Origin: Deltaproteobacteria bacterium
GTDB taxonomy: Bacteria > Desulfobacterota > Binatia > UBA1149 > SPBQ01
Assembly: GCA_029262375.1 (NCBI GenBank)
Contig: JAJCZM010000051.1
Coordinates: 186,001 to 250,000 of the forward strand
Length of the DNA: 64,000 nucleotides
Direction of reading: 5' to 3'
This document shows positions 27,207-37,685 of the stretch, one piece after another. The position numbers were made by a program, and so were the translations under genes. Every line of letters begins with the position of its first letter. Position 1 is the stretch's first letter. The notes below the pieces were generated by a model that worked only from the letters and a program-made list of their open reading frames with translations, was not told the origin of the DNA and did no database searches.

Positions 27207-30200
27207 CTACTCGTCGTCCATGAGTCGCTCTCCCGCGTTCCCCCAGCGTAAGTACAGCGCCGGCAGTCCGAAAAGACTCAGCAGCGTCGAGCTGGTGAGT
27301 CCCCCCAGGATGACGATGGCCATCGGATGCTCAATCTCGTGGCCCGGCAAGTCTCCGCCGAGTGCAACGGGCAACAGTGCGAACGCAGTCGTGACGGCGG
27401 TCATGAGAATCGGCGCCAGACGTTCCTCGGCGCCGCGCAACACCAGCTCTCGCCCGAACGGCATGTTCTCTTCGCATTCGAGATGACGGTAGTGACTGAT
27501 CAGCATCAGCCCGTTGCGCGCGGCGATGCCCGCGACCGTCACGAAGCCGACCAGACTCCCCAGCGTCAGCACTGCTCCGCTTATCGCGACAGCGCCAACC
27601 GCACCAACAAGCGCAAACGGAAGACTCAGGAGAACCAGCAGGGCCATGCGACTCGACCCGAAGTCGGCGTGAAGCAGCAGGAACACGCCGAGCAGAGAGA
27701 GAGCGGAAAGGCCCAGCAGCTTGCCCTGTGCCGCCTGCCGTTCGGCAAACTCCCCCAACACCTCGGGATGATAGCCGGGAGCGAAGTCCAGCTCGCCGAC
27801 CTGCGCCTCAATGGCGCGCGCTACCGCGCCGAGGTCGTCGCCGCGAACATTGCACGTGACATCGATGCGACGTGACGCGTTCTCTCGCGTGACGGACCCG
27901 GGAGTCGAGACCATCTCTACATCGGCGACGGCCCGCAGTGGCACGCGTGCACCGCCGGGTGCATCGAGCATCAATCCGCGTAGTGCGCTCACGTCGTTGC
28001 GTACCCATGGCGCGCCCCACACGACGAGATCCACGGCCTTCTGATCTTCGTACAACTGCCCGACCTTGCGGCCCTTGAGCAGCGTCGTGACGTCGCGCCG
28101 CACGGCCGATGCGGAGAGTCCATGAGCGAGGCCCTCGGCCGGTCTGTAGCGAACTTCCACGTGCGGAACGACCGTCTGGGGCTGTACCTTCAGGTCTACG
28201 ACACCCGGGACATCGGCAATAGCCCCCTTGACCGCATGGGCCCGGTCCAAGAGAACGTCGAGATCCGGACCGTAGATACGCACCACGATACTCGCGCTGG
28301 TACCAGTCAGAACCTCTTTTACGCGCTCGCGCAGATAGGTCAGCAGATCGCGGTACAACCCAGGGTATCCATCCACGACCTCCTGGACGCGTGCGACCGT
28401 CGCATCATAGTCAATGTCCGGGTCGAGGCTGATCCAGAGTTCAGTAAAATTGGCACCGACAACTTCATCGGCAACCTCTGCTCGGCCAATATGAGAACCG
28501 AAATTCCGTACACCAGGAATCGCGCGAAGCTCCTTGCTCGCACGAATGGTAATTCGTCGCATCGCCTCCAACGACGTTCCGGGCTTCTCGACCCAATGCA
28601 TCAGGAAATCGTACTCGCGAAAGTGCGGCAGGAATTCCTCTCCAAGGAACGGCACGAGGAGCGACACACAGATGACACTCGCCCCGATGAGCTGCGGCAC
28701 CGGGACTCGCGGAGCCAGGAAGCGAGGCAGCAATCTCCGATAGTGGCCCTTGAGCCAGTGCACGAGAGGGGAGTCTCCTCGCCCAACGACCCGCCCCGGT
28801 AACAGGATTAGCGATAATGCCGGCGTTACGGTCAACGCGACAACCAGCGAAGCTACGATGGCGATCACGTACGCGTATGCGAGCGGCCGAAAAAATGTCC
28901 CGGCCAAGCCATCGAGAAAGAACACCGGCGCAAACGCCAATACGATGATAACGCTCGCATAGACGACTGCACTGCGCACTTCGAGCGATGCGTCGAGCAC
29001 CACGGCAAACGCGGACCGCGGTTGCGCCACACCATCGTTCAGTCGCAGACGCCGCGTGATGTTTTCAACGTCGATGATTGCGTCATCGACGACTTCTCCA
29101 AGCGCAATGATCAGTCCGGCAAGGACCATCGTATCGATGCTCGCGCCCTGGTAGTGAAGCACCAGTACGGCGGTAATGAGCGACAACGGAATCGCCACCA
29201 AGCTGATCGCAGCAGTACGCCATTCGTAAAGGAACAGCACGAGCACGGCGACGACGAAGAAACAGCCTATCAGCAGCGCCGTACCAAGGTTGGCCAGCGA
29301 CATCTCGATAAACGTAGCCGGCCGAAAGATGGTTGAATCGACGTGTACGCCGGTAAGACCTGGCCGTAACAGATCGAGTACGGCTTCCAGCTCACGCGTC
29401 ACGGTAAGCGTGTTGCCCCAAGGTTCTTTCTCGACAATCAACAAGATCCCGGGAACGTCGTTGATGATCGCATCGCCAATCGCGGCGGGATTCCCCTCGG
29501 TGACGTCGGCAACATCCATGATCCGCAACGGACTCGAAGCATCGATGGCCAGCGGCATCGCACCTATCGATTCCACGTCAGCTGAGGCTCTTGCGTGCGA
29601 AACGGCGAGGCGTTGGTTCGGAGTATCCAGGAAGCCGCCGCCCTGACTGTCGGCCGAAGCCGCCGCCGCTTGCAGGACGTCGCTGAGGCGAACGCCAGCC
29701 GCGTGCAAACGGTCCGGCTCAACCAGCACCTGAATCTGTCGATCGCGTTGTCCCCAGATCGCGACGTTGGCGACACCGGGAATGGCCATGAGTCGTGGAC
29801 GAATCGTCCACTTCGCCATCTCGCTCAGTGCCGTCTGGTCAAACTCATCGGACCATAGCCCGATCTTGAGCACCCGGCTGGTGGATGAAAGCGGCGACAG
29901 CATTACCGGTGCGGACGCGGCGTCAGGAAGCAGCGTGGCTGCGCGCGACAAGCGTTCCTGAACCAACTGCCGCGCTCGCATGACATCGACGTCCTCGTCG
30001 AACAGCAGCACGACTGAAGACAACCCCTCAACGGACTTCGATCGGATCGTCTCCAACCAAGACGTACCGTTCAGAGCGTTTTCGAGTGGCACACTGACAA
30101 GGCTCTCGACCTCTACGGCGGAGAGGCCGGGCGCCTCGGTTTGAATCTCGACCAAAGGCGGCGCGAACTCAGGAAAGACGTCGAGCGGTGTGTTTGGCAA

Positions 30201-30287
30201 AACCCGGTAGCCGAGAAGCACCGTCAGCACGGCCGATGCCACAACAATGACGCGAAAGCGCAGCGCGCTCCCGATCAAGCTCTTCAT
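27207..30287 (-). CDS. RND efflux permease, heavy-metal (HME/CzcA-CusA) type
   Basis: A 1026-aa inner-membrane proton antiporter subunit. The start [16 protein letters not shown] matches the family; the frame is open further upstream without homology. Features are the early [13 protein letters not shown], a first six-helix block, [14 protein letters not shown] in TM4 with the proton-relay Asp, and a second block with [20 protein letters not shown]. The order and overlap (ATGA with the MFP gene) show one operon. Metal specificity is not certain, because the [11 protein letters not shown] subgroup is less characterised than CusA or CzcA. Confidence 0.9.
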   Translation of the reverse strand: MKSLIGSALRFRVIVVASAVLTVLLGYRVLPNTPLDVFPEFAPPLVEIQTEAPGLSAVEVESLVSVPLENALNGTSWLETIRSKSVEGLSSVVLLFDEDVDVMRARQLVQERLSRAATLLPDAASAPVMLSPLSSTSRVLKIGLWSDEFDQTALSEMAKWTIRPRLMAIPGVANVAIWGQRDRQIQVLVEPDRLHAAGVRLSDVLQAAAASADSQGGGFLDTPNQRLAVSHARASADVESIGAMPLAIDASSPLRIMDVADVTEGNPAAIGDAIINDVPGILLIVEKEPWGNTLTVTRELEAVLDLLRPGLTGVHVDSTIFRPATFIEMSLANLGTALLIGCFFVVAVLVLFLYEWRTAAISLVAIPLSLITAVLVLHYQGASIDTMVLAGLIIALGEVVDDAIIDVENITRRLRLNDGVAQPRSAFAVVLDASLEVRSAVVYASVIIVLAFAPVFFLDGLAGTFFRPLAYAYVIAIVASLVVALTVTPALSLILLPGRVVGRGDSPLVHWLKGHYRRLLPRFLAPRVPVPQLIGASVICVSLLVPFLGEEFLPHFREYDFLMHWVEKPGTSLEAMRRITIRASKELRAIPGVRNFGSHIGRAEVADEVVGANFTELWISLDPDIDYDATVARVQEVVDGYPGLYRDLLTYLRERVKEVLTGTSASIVVRIYGPDLDVLLDRAHAVKGAIADVPGVVDLKVQPQTVVPHVEVRYRPAEGLAHGLSASAVRRDVTTLLKGRKVGQLYEDQKAVDLVVWGAPWVRNDVSALRGLMLDAPGGARVPLRAVADVEMVSTPGSVTRENASRRIDVTCNVRGDDLGAVARAIEAQVGELDFAPGYHPEVLGEFAERQAAQGKLLGLSALSLLGVFLLLHADFGSSRMALLVLLSLPFALVGAVGAVAISGAVLTLGSLVGFVTVAGIAARNGLMLISHYRHLECEENMPFGRELVLRGAEERLAPILMTAVTTAFALLPVALGGDLPGHEIEHPMAIVILGGLTSSTLLSLFGLPALYLRWGNAGERLMDDE

Positions 30288-31501
30288 TTGCCGGCCCCGA
30301 ATTCGGTTCCGTACAGCTCGGCAACGGCGACCGTGACGATGTTGGTCCCGACCTCGGGCCCACGCCGGAGGATGGCCCACTCTGCATCGACGTAGTCGAC
30401 GTCGACACGACGACGTTCGTAGACGTTCTCACCGCTAACTGCGTACAGCCACGCGCCGCCGTGCACGTCATAAATGATCGCCGAGTTGGCCACCACGAGG
30501 CGCTCGGCATCGCCCGCGAGCATGACCGAGACCGATACCCGTTCCCCCGGCCTCAGCCGTGCGCTTTCCGACGCCGATACGGAGTAGACGAGATCGGCAG
30601 ATGACGTCGCAGCGTCGGCCAGAGCCGGTGCGACCGCTGGTTCGGCAATGATCGGCGCGCCTTCGGTGTCCCCCAGACGACGAATCTCGGCCGGCTGCGT
30701 GTGCGCGATATCGGCTAGTTCCCCAACAAAGACGGGGACCCGAACCCACAGCGGGTCCATTGCGACAACCTCCAAGAGCGCCTGTGACGGACCCACGGCT
30801 TGTCCGCGCCCAACGTGAAGGGCGGTAACGACACCGTCGTGCGGGGCCGTAAGTACCAAGGCGGTCAGGGAGCCCGAGGCGGGCTGCATTCCGGTACCAC
30901 GCAGCTGATTCAGCCGCGCACGCGCGGCGTCCAACGTTGCGCGTGCTGCGGATCGTTCCGCTTGCGCCTCTTGGTCCGCGCGCTCGCTCTGTGCACCGTC
31001 GGCGAGTAGCTTCGCGACTCGCTCGGCGTTCGCGTCTGCGATTTTGGCCCGAATCTCCGCAAGCACCACATCACGGCCGGCACTCGACAAGTCGCTGCCC
31101 GGCAGCGTGAGTAGTTCCATCAAAGGCTCGCCGGCGACGACGACTTCACCGGCCGTCGGAAACACATGGCCTTCGGGCGCGAGGATCGTGCCCGATTGTG
31201 GCGCGCTGAGCACTATCTGCCCGCCCGACGGTACAGCAACGGTGCCACCCAAGGTCCGCCGACGAGCAACAGCTCGACGCTGGACGCGTGCCGTCTCGAT
31301 CCCGAGCCTGGCGGCTGCCTGAGGAGTTAACCTAACGCTCGCGAGCGCGGTCTCATTCACGGGGTTCGAGACGGTCGCTGGTGCAACGTGGCTGGGGTGC
31401 GCAGCCTCGTCACCACCACAGCCGAGCGCGCACGCACCAAGCGACAGTGCAATCACCACCATCTTCACCGTCAAGCGACCAAGACTATCGTTTACAATCA
31501 T
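30284..31501 (-). CDS. Periplasmic membrane-fusion lipoprotein of the RND system
   Basis: A 405-aa HlyD/CusB-type adaptor. Residues 13-28 form a lipoprotein signal ([16 protein letters not shown]) with the acylated Cys at about 28. Half-motifs of the lipoyl domain flank a helical hairpin at about 145-200 ([20 protein letters not shown]). A beta-barrel segment ([15 protein letters not shown]) and a membrane-proximal domain follow. It overlaps the OMF stop and the RND start by 4 nt each, so the three are translationally coupled. Confidence 0.9.
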   Translation of the reverse strand: MIVNDSLGRLTVKMVVIALSLGACALGCGGDEAAHPSHVAPATVSNPVNETALASVRLTPQAAARLGIETARVQRRAVARRRTLGGTVAVPSGGQIVLSAPQSGTILAPEGHVFPTAGEVVVAGEPLMELLTLPGSDLSSAGRDVVLAEIRAKIADANAERVAKLLADGAQSERADQEAQAERSAARATLDAARARLNQLRGTGMQPASGSLTALVLTAPHDGVVTALHVGRGQAVGPSQALLEVVAMDPLWVRVPVFVGELADIAHTQPAEIRRLGDTEGAPIIAEPAVAPALADAATSSADLVYSVSASESARLRPGERVSVSVMLAGDAERLVVANSAIIYDVHGGAWLYAVSGENVYERRRVDVDYVDAEWAILRRGPEVGTNIVTVAVAELYGTEFGAGK

Positions 31502-32862
31502 TCGCTATACCGACCGACGCTATATTCGAGACGAGCTTTCGTGCGATCCACATCAGCGCGCGCAAGCGCTACCTGATAGCGCAGCGCCAGAGCATCGCGC
31601 TCGGTTTCAAGTAGGACCTGGCGAGAGAGATCCCCCTCATCATGCTGCAGAGCTGCACGCGACAACCGCCAGTCGATCTCCGGCAGGACGATGTCGCGAA
31701 ATTGGATCCACGCATCCAACGCGTGCGCGTGGTCGGATACTGCGACCTCCACCTGCTCACGGATCGATCGCCGCACGCGCACATACGCCCAGGATGCGCG
31801 CTCTAGATCGCTTCGCGCCCGCGCGACGCCTGCCTGGTTGTGATCGAACAAGGGGAGTTCGGCGCTCAAGCCGGGTCCCATCTCGAAGCCTTCGCTGCCA
31901 TCGGCATTGGCGTCCAATACGACGCGAAGTCGGATGATCTGTACTTTTTGTAATCCCAACTCCGCGATCGCCTCCGCGACCGCAATCTCAGCAGACCGAA
32001 ACTCAGGGCGGGCTATGAACGCCACACCCACCAGCGCATCAGCATCGAGAACACTGCCTTCCGTGGCCGCTCCCGGTAAACGGAGCGCGTCGCGCGAGGA
32101 GGCCGGTGCGGGACTGAGCGGCGTGCTCGCGATATCCGAATTCAGGCCGAGGAGACGCGCCAGCTTGCTATAGGCGATCTCGCGCTCGTTGACCGCGAGC
32201 GAGTGCCGGACGTGTGCGGAAGCGACCGCCGCGCGTGCGTCACGCAGTTCGAGATCGCTACGCTCACCGGCCCGAAACGCCGCCAGCAGCATGTCGGCAA
32301 GTTCTCGCTGCAACTCCTCGGCACGCCCTTCGAACAAGACGCGTTGATCGGCGAGAAGACAGTCGGCGTACGCTACTCGAACGTCGCGGATCGTCGCGAG
32401 CCCCGTCGCGACAAGGCCACTTGCAACTCGGTCGGCCGCGAGTCTCGCCAATCTGATCCGCTTCGGGCGTTGCCATACCGAATCGATCGCCCAACCGACC
32501 GCGAACTCCAGCTGCTTCGGCCCGGTAGGAAAGAGCAGAGAGAAGTCGGGGTTCCGGAGCAGTCCGGCCTGTTGAAGGTCGCTGCGTACAATCCCGAGCG
32601 TGGATAGCGCTTCATGAAAGTCTGCGTTGTTCCAGAGTGCAATCTCGACGGCCTCATCCCTGTCGAGGCCGTCTGCCAAATTCACGCTCGGTGGAATCTC
32701 CAGCGTCGTCCCAACGCCTTGCCTCGCCAGGCCGGCCGCACCGCGCTCCGCCAGCATCGCGTGAACCGACTCGGCGTCCGGCGCCATCCGCAACGTCGAG
32801 CAGGCCATGGCGCCGAAGAGTAGCGGCGCTATCAGCACGGAGAGTCGAAACCCAGTTCCCAT
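31498..32862 (-). CDS. TolC-family outer-membrane efflux lipoprotein
   Basis: A 454-aa outer-membrane factor. The start MGTGFRLSVLIAPLLFGAMACS carries a lipobox with acylated Cys near residue 21. Two OMF repeats with long helices follow, such as LRDARAAVASAHVRHSLAVNER and the second half from EFRSAEIAVAEAIAELG to the end. The open frame starts earlier at 32934, but the signal peptide sets the start at 32862. It is the first gene of the three-gene efflux operon and is divergent from the response regulator. Confidence 0.87.
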   Translation of the reverse strand: MGTGFRLSVLIAPLLFGAMACSTLRMAPDAESVHAMLAERGAAGLARQGVGTTLEIPPSVNLADGLDRDEAVEIALWNNADFHEALSTLGIVRSDLQQAGLLRNPDFSLLFPTGPKQLEFAVGWAIDSVWQRPKRIRLARLAADRVASGLVATGLATIRDVRVAYADCLLADQRVLFEGRAEELQRELADMLLAAFRAGERSDLELRDARAAVASAHVRHSLAVNEREIAYSKLARLLGLNSDIASTPLSPAPASSRDALRLPGAATEGSVLDADALVGVAFIARPEFRSAEIAVAEAIAELGLQKVQIIRLRVVLDANADGSEGFEMGPGLSAELPLFDHNQAGVARARSDLERASWAYVRVRRSIREQVEVAVSDHAHALDAWIQFRDIVLPEIDWRLSRAALQHDEGDLSRQVLLETERDALALRYQVALARADVDRTKARLEYSVGRYSE

Positions 32863-32925
32863 CCTGGATCGATTATGCCCGTCGCGGGCCCGCCAGCCCG
32901 TCGCAAGCAACGGCGATTGCGCAAG

Positions 32926-32943
32926 ATGACACAATTGTAATGT
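32926..32943. promoter_or_regulatory. Candidate metal-response-regulator box
   Basis: The sequence ATGACACAATTGTAATGT lies in the 122-nt gap between the divergent efflux operon and the regulator gene. It contains TGACA-N5-GTAAT, which resembles the box I recall for CopR/CusR-type regulators, around a perfect ACAATTGT core. Confidence 0.5.
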
Positions 32944-32984
32944 TCGCCAGCGGCTACCGGCGCCAGCTATAGTTGCTATCAGCC

Positions 32985-33647
32985 ATGCGGATTCTGTTGC
33001 TAGAGGATGATGAGGCTACCGCGAGCGCCATCGAGAAGGGGTTGAACGCGAAGGGCTACGACATCCTGCGTGCCAGCGACGTTCCAACGGCGCAGCAGCT
33101 GCTCAGCAACCATACGGTCGACGCGGCAGTTCTCGACGTCATGGTCCCCGGCGGTACCGGCTACGACATCCTTGGCGCTCTGAAGCAGATTGATGAGTCC
33201 GTTCCCGTCCTCATGCTCACAGCTCGCGATAGCATCAAGGATCGCGTTGCCGGCCTTGAAAAGGGCGCCGACGACTACCTCGTGAAACCGTTCGCCTTCG
33301 CGGAACTGCTCGCACGACTTCGCGCACTCGAGCGCAGAACGTCGGATCAGGTCAACAGCTTACGAAGCGGAAACCTCGAACTCGATCTGCGACGACGTAG
33401 CGCATCGTGCCACGGCATACCCGTCGATCTGACACAGACTGAATTCAGACTGCTCTCAGCGCTGCTGGAGCGCCGCAGCGAAGTGATCAACCGCAAGGTC
33501 CTCCTGGAGGAGGTATGGGGCTATCGCTTCGTTCCGAGCACGAACGTCGTCGACGTGCATGTGACTCGACTACGCAGGAAGCTCGAGTCGGCCGGCGCGC
33601 GGACGCCGATCAGGTCGGTGAGGGGACTCGGCTATGTCATCGACTAG
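32985..33647 (+). CDS. OmpR-family response regulator (CusR/CzcR-like)
   Basis: A 220-aa regulator with a receiver domain (acid pair D8-D9, phosphoacceptor D51 in AVLDVMVPGG, Lys in DYLVKPF) and a winged-helix DNA-binding domain starting near 128 and ending SVRGLGYVID. ATG 32985 is chosen over an upstream TTG because MRILLLEDD is the usual first strand. It is divergent from the efflux operon and overlaps the kinase start by 14 nt, the standard layout for metal-sensing pairs. Confidence 0.93.
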   Translation: MRILLLEDDEATASAIEKGLNAKGYDILRASDVPTAQQLLSNHTVDAAVLDVMVPGGTGYDILGALKQIDESVPVLMLTARDSIKDRVAGLEKGADDYLVKPFAFAELLARLRALERRTSDQVNSLRSGNLELDLRRRSASCHGIPVDLTQTEFRLLSALLERRSEVINRKVLLEEVWGYRFVPSTNVVDVHVTRLRRKLESAGARTPIRSVRGLGYVID

Positions 33648-35049
33648 AGCACTCGGCGCGACGCTGCGTCGCGTGGATGTACGACTCGCAACCGCCTTGA
33701 CCTTCGTGCTGGGGTCGTTATTGGCCGTCACACTGGTGTTTGTCTACGCGTACTCGGCCGAAGAGAGTGCGGAGGAGATAGACGTTCGAGTCGCCCTGCG
33801 TCTCAAGGAAGCCGCCCTCTACCTAAACGGGACGTATGGGCCCGAAGCCGGCACTGTCGTGGATCGTCAGAGCATTGACCGAATAGCCAAGCTTGAAGGC
33901 ATTGCGCTGCGATTGCTCGATGCCGACGGCCTCCCACTCCAAGCCTGGGGCACATGGCCAAGCAAAGGACGCGCGTTTGTCGAAGGACATCACGCGGATG
34001 CTGAGATTGTAGCGCCCTTGCCCGATGACGAACGCGGTCTAGAGATGGCACTCGCAGGCTCCGAGGATTACGTGCTGCACGAAGTGAGCCTGCCGGATGG
34101 TCGACGCCTTCAAGGAGCGGGGCGCCTTGAACACTTCGCGGCCGAGCTGGACGAGCTCAAGTGGATCCTCGGCGTGTGCTTCCTCATCGGGACGGTGCTT
34201 GCCGGTGCCGCCTCTCTCGCGCTGGCGCGATGGGCGCATGGCCCGCTTCGTCGTGCCACGAGTGCGATCGCACAAGTCAGCGCGAATCAACTCAACGCAC
34301 GGATGCCGACACGCGGTACCAACGACGATGTGGACCGTCACGCGACCACCGTCAATGAAGTCCTCGACCGCATTGAAAGCGGCGTTGCTCGACTGGAGCG
34401 CTTCAGCGCCGATGTCGCGCACGAACTGCGAACCCCGGCCAACCGCATCCTCAACGTCACAGAAGTCGCACTGCTCTCAGCACCGGACAACCCGGCGCGC
34501 GAGGAAGCGCTCGTCACGGCACATGCAACGGCTCAGGCGATGGACGGGCTCATCGAGTCGTTACTCCTGATCTCCCGTGCAGAGGAGGGGCGCCTCAGCG
34601 TGAGTGCGAACGAGATCCAACTCGACGAACTGATCTCGGGTCTCGTAGACCTCTATGCAGCAACTTGCAGCGAGCGCGAGATCAACATCTGTTGCTCACT
34701 GACAGCCACGCGGATCAGTGGTGACCCCGTGTTGATCTCGCGTGCACTCGGTAACCTTCTCGACAATGCCGTTCAGCATACGCAGGACGGAGGCGAAATA
34801 ACCATCGAGTCGAGTCGTACGGCCGAGTCCGTGACGGTATCGGTGTCCGATAGCGGCCCGGGGATTCCTCAGCGCGAAAGAGAGCGCGTATTCGATCGAT
34901 TCGTGAGGCTCGACCCGGCTCGTAGCGGTCCCGGCACAGGGCTCGGGCTCAGCGTCGTAAGAATGGTCGCTCGACTCCATCGCGGCAACGTAGCGATCTC
35001 ACCGTCGAGCGCGGGTGGAGCCAAGTTCGACCTGACCCTCGCCCAATAG
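33634..35049 (+). CDS. Heavy-metal-type sensor histidine kinase
   Basis: A 471-aa membrane kinase. TM1 is at about 18-40 (LATALTFVLGSLLAVTLVFVYAY), then a periplasmic sensor loop, TM2 at about 177-200, HAMP, and a phosphoacceptor H263 in FSADVAHELRTPAN. The N, G1 and G2 boxes read LGNLLDNAVQH, DSGPGIP and GTGLGLS. It matches kinases that sense copper, silver or zinc in the periplasm. It ends 2 nt before the stop of the convergent twin-malectin gene. Confidence 0.93.
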   Translation: MSSTRALGATLRRVDVRLATALTFVLGSLLAVTLVFVYAYSAEESAEEIDVRVALRLKEAALYLNGTYGPEAGTVVDRQSIDRIAKLEGIALRLLDADGLPLQAWGTWPSKGRAFVEGHHADAEIVAPLPDDERGLEMALAGSEDYVLHEVSLPDGRRLQGAGRLEHFAAELDELKWILGVCFLIGTVLAGAASLALARWAHGPLRRATSAIAQVSANQLNARMPTRGTNDDVDRHATTVNEVLDRIESGVARLERFSADVAHELRTPANRILNVTEVALLSAPDNPAREEALVTAHATAQAMDGLIESLLLISRAEEGRLSVSANEIQLDELISGLVDLYAATCSEREINICCSLTATRISGDPVLISRALGNLLDNAVQHTQDGGEITIESSRTAESVTVSVSDSGPGIPQRERERVFDRFVRLDPARSGPGTGLGLSVVRMVARLHRGNVAISPSSAGGAKFDLTLAQ

Positions 35050-35051
35050 TT

Positions 35052-37082
35052 TCACTTGCGCTGCAGCAGCTCGAGGGCATTGATACTGACGCGTCCTTTC
35101 ACGGCGCGTAGCGTGATATCCAAACCGTTACCGTCGGAAACCTGGACGACAACCGAACGAGTGACAGCCGTCTGCGTATCGCCGGCGGCTACGACGGTAT
35201 CGAAGCGCGCGTAGGCCGTCGTCCCTTCAACTTCGATGTCAAAGAGACGATCACCGGCGTTGCTGCCGGATCGGTGGATGTTGGCGAACATCAAGTTGAG
35301 CAGATACTCGCCGTCGTCCACGTCGAAGCGATACTCGAGGTCGTCACCCCAGCGGCGCGCGCGATGGGCGCAGCGGAACAGCTCGCTGGTGGCAGCGCTC
35401 TCACAACCGAACGATGCTTCGATACCAGAAATGACGCATTCGCCGTGAAACTCGTCGCCGCTGCCGTCGCAATCGCGACCGCGACCGGCATCCTTGTACC
35501 CGAAGTCGCGCAACCACATGTTTCCGTCGCAAGCCCGGTAGCTTCCCGCACAGTCCGAATCGGACGGGTCAGCATTAATTCGCACGATGCGCCGGTAGCT
35601 GCGGTCGGTCGCAACATACCCGTAACAGGCGTTGCGAGGGTCGTTGGGGCAGGGGTCTTCGAGCGCCCCGAGTCCATCGTTGTCACAGTCGTCGCAGCCC
35701 GAGACAGGCTGCATCGTAGTAGTAGTCGTAGTCGTAGTGGTCGTCGACGTCGCGCCTGGGGCCAACGTGGTAGTGGTAGTCGTGGTGGTGGTCACGGCGG
35801 CTAGCGTGGTGGTGGTCGTCGTCGTGGAATCGGGCGGCGTGGTCGGGGGCGGCTGCGTCGGTGCGTCGTAGTGCAGCAGCTCGATCGCCTTGACGCTCGG
35901 AGCCTGCCGAATGCGCTCAAAATGAAAGCTGAGGCCGTTGCCATCCTCGACCTCAATGACGTAGGAGCGCACGACGGCTCGCGCGTCACCGCCTGCGGCC
36001 GCCACCTGGTCGAAGTCTTTCGTGAGCAGAGCCCCCTCAGCGAAAATGTCGAACACCCGCTCGCCGATCAGCCGCGTCCCGCTGTAGGTATTCGCGAAAT
36101 AGAGGTTAAGCACGTACGTCCCGTCGGCAACGGCGAAGTCGTAGAACAGGTGCGGCTCGGATCGCCGATCCGAGTGCTCACACTGAAACAGGTCTTCGGT
36201 TTCCTCGTCGTCACAGCCGAACAGTTGAGCGATACCACCGATCACGCAGGCCTCGCCACCACCGTCGAGGTCACAGGAGCGGCCTTTCTCCGGCTGGTTG
36301 TAGCCGCCGTCCGCGGACCACCTGTCGCCGTTACAATCGATCTTTTGTCCGGTGCATTCGTTCTCCGAGACGTTCGCGTTGATGCGGATCAGATCGCCGC
36401 TCGCTTCATCGTGGGCGACGGGGCCGACGCAAAGATTGCGCGGATCAACCGGGCAGGGGTCGGTGGCACCCATAAGCCCGTCATTGTCGAGGTCTTCACC
36501 TTCGCCGTCCGGAGTTGGAGGCGGCGTAGTCGGCGGCCCGGACGTAGGGTCGCCGCCGTCGTCGAGTTCATCGCCATCGGAGATGCCATCGCCGTCAGTA
36601 TCGGGATTGTTGGGATCGGTCTCACCGGGATCGATCAGCTGATCCAGATCGATGTCCTCGTCTGCATCCAGCAGGCCATCGCCATCGCTATCTACGACCT
36701 CGGCCACGGCGGCGTAGTCGATCGCGAGGACTCGCGACGGTGCGCTGAACACCCCGGCGTCGTTGTACGCGAGAACGCTGAAATACGCGGTCGGCCCGAG
36801 CGGCAACCCCATCACCATGAGCCTGATCGTCCCGTCGGCTTCGGTGGGCGGAAGACCGACATCAGCCGGCGGGTTGTCAGTCTGCCCATCGTACTGGACA
36901 CTTACCGCATAGCCCGTGGCAGAGCCGGTCGATGGCTGCCAGCCGATCAAGGCCGTATAAGCCGACGCACACGGCGCCGTCGCGATCTGCAACACGAAAG
37001 TCGCGATCGCAACCAGAGACGAAGAGCCTGCTGTTTTTCGGGGTCTGAGAAGTCGATCCACTACCGCAACATCCGCATACAA
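35052..37082 (-). CDS. Secreted twin-malectin protein with poly-Thr linkers
   Basis: A 676-aa exported protein. After a leader ending near ASAYTAL come a fibronectin-like segment, thrombospondin-3-type Ca-binding repeats (DSDGDGLLDADEDIDLD, DTDGDGISDGDE), a malectin-like carbohydrate-binding domain, a long threonine linker, and a second malectin-like domain at the C-terminus. Each malectin domain shows RINA, SFGC or LFGC and a L-LYFAN or L-LMFAN strand. Each is preceded by a DPCP-DPRN Ca loop. Ligand is unknown; malectins bind di-glucose or xyloglucan-like sugars. A long + strand frame over this gene is only its mirror. Confidence 0.85.
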   Translation of the reverse strand: MYADVAVVDRLLRPRKTAGSSSLVAIATFVLQIATAPCASAYTALIGWQPSTGSATGYAVSVQYDGQTDNPPADVGLPPTEADGTIRLMVMGLPLGPTAYFSVLAYNDAGVFSAPSRVLAIDYAAVAEVVDSDGDGLLDADEDIDLDQLIDPGETDPNNPDTDGDGISDGDELDDGGDPTSGPPTTPPPTPDGEGEDLDNDGLMGATDPCPVDPRNLCVGPVAHDEASGDLIRINANVSENECTGQKIDCNGDRWSADGGYNQPEKGRSCDLDGGGEACVIGGIAQLFGCDDEETEDLFQCEHSDRRSEPHLFYDFAVADGTYVLNLYFANTYSGTRLIGERVFDIFAEGALLTKDFDQVAAAGGDARAVVRSYVIEVEDGNGLSFHFERIRQAPSVKAIELLHYDAPTQPPPTTPPDSTTTTTTTLAAVTTTTTTTTTLAPGATSTTTTTTTTTTMQPVSGCDDCDNDGLGALEDPCPNDPRNACYGYVATDRSYRRIVRINADPSDSDCAGSYRACDGNMWLRDFGYKDAGRGRDCDGSGDEFHGECVISGIEASFGCESAATSELFRCAHRARRWGDDLEYRFDVDDGEYLLNLMFANIHRSGSNAGDRLFDIEVEGTTAYARFDTVVAAGDTQTAVTRSVVVQVSDGNGLDITLRAVKGRVSINALELLQRK
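35714..35830 (-). repeat. Trinucleotide-repeat tract encoding poly-Thr linkers
   Basis: Read on the - strand, three runs of Thr codons (7, 9 and 10 long) are split by LAAV and LAPGATS. On the + strand the same bases appear as GTAGTAGTCGTGG repeats. Confidence 0.9.
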
Positions 37083-37178
37083 AAGCGTACATGCTCATGC
37101 GCGAACGATCAGTAGCGCGGCGACGACTACGTGCAGCGCACCTGCGGGGAATGAACCACCGCGTGCGACGTGTGTGCG

Positions 37179-37484
37179 TTAGGGGGCGGCGGATTCCACG
37201 CGAAGATAGAGCGGCCGGACCCACCACTCTTGCCCATCGGCGACCCTACGTACTTGGTAGGTGAGTCCTCCGAGCGAACGCGGATTCCAGGCGAGGATCT
37301 CAACCTCTTCGCCATCGCGAAGATCGTTGGGCAGAGGGTGCCCTTGTTCGTCGTTGAGGGGAACGTTTTGCTCACCGACACGCTCCGAGCGCGCGGCATT
37401 GATAAACGCACGCCTCCCGATCGCGATCAGTAATTCTTTGTTGCGAGTCTGTATCGACTGAGGCGCCGAACTAAATGAACCCAT
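37179..37484 (-). CDS. Hypothetical protein with a structured leader
   Basis: A 101-aa soluble, basic-to-neutral protein I do not recognise. Its C-terminal half (GEEVEILAWNPRSLGG, TYQVRRVADGQEWWV) looks like a small beta-barrel. The start at 37484 is set by GGAGG 8 nt upstream; the frame opens seven codons earlier without a site. Two hairpins precede the ribosome-binding site, hinting at post-transcriptional control. Confidence 0.65.
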   Translation of the reverse strand: MGSFSSAPQSIQTRNKELLIAIGRRAFINAARSERVGEQNVPLNDEQGHPLPNDLRDGEEVEILAWNPRSLGGLTYQVRRVADGQEWWVRPLYLRVESAAP

Positions 37485-37501
37485 GCGAGGACCTCCGTGC
37501 G

Positions 37502-37544
37502 GCAACCTCGTAAGGTTGCGCGCGACAGCCGTTAGAGCGGCTGT
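37502..37544 (-). promoter_or_regulatory. Two tandem hairpins in the leader of the 101-aa gene
   Basis: Stem 1 has 7-bp arms GCAACCT/AGGTTGC at 37502-37519 with a 4-nt loop. Stem 2 has 7-bp arms ACAGCCG/CGGCTGT at 37525-37544 with a 6-nt loop. Only 5 nt separate them, and the ribosome-binding site begins just downstream on the - strand. Confidence 0.5.
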
Positions 37545-37685
37545 TGATAGCTGTCACTTGCTGATTGAGGGGTGCGGGGCACTCGGCCACCTGCGAAGGT
37601 CTCGCAACGAACGATCAGTGTGTGAGCATACCACGCGCACTAGCCCAACGTACAGTGATTCCGGCCGCGTCGGCGCGAAAGAGCC

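Noticed and set aside
35871..37115. 414-aa open frame on the + strand
   Set aside because: It is the mirror of the twin-malectin gene; the - strand product has signal, Ca loops and domains.
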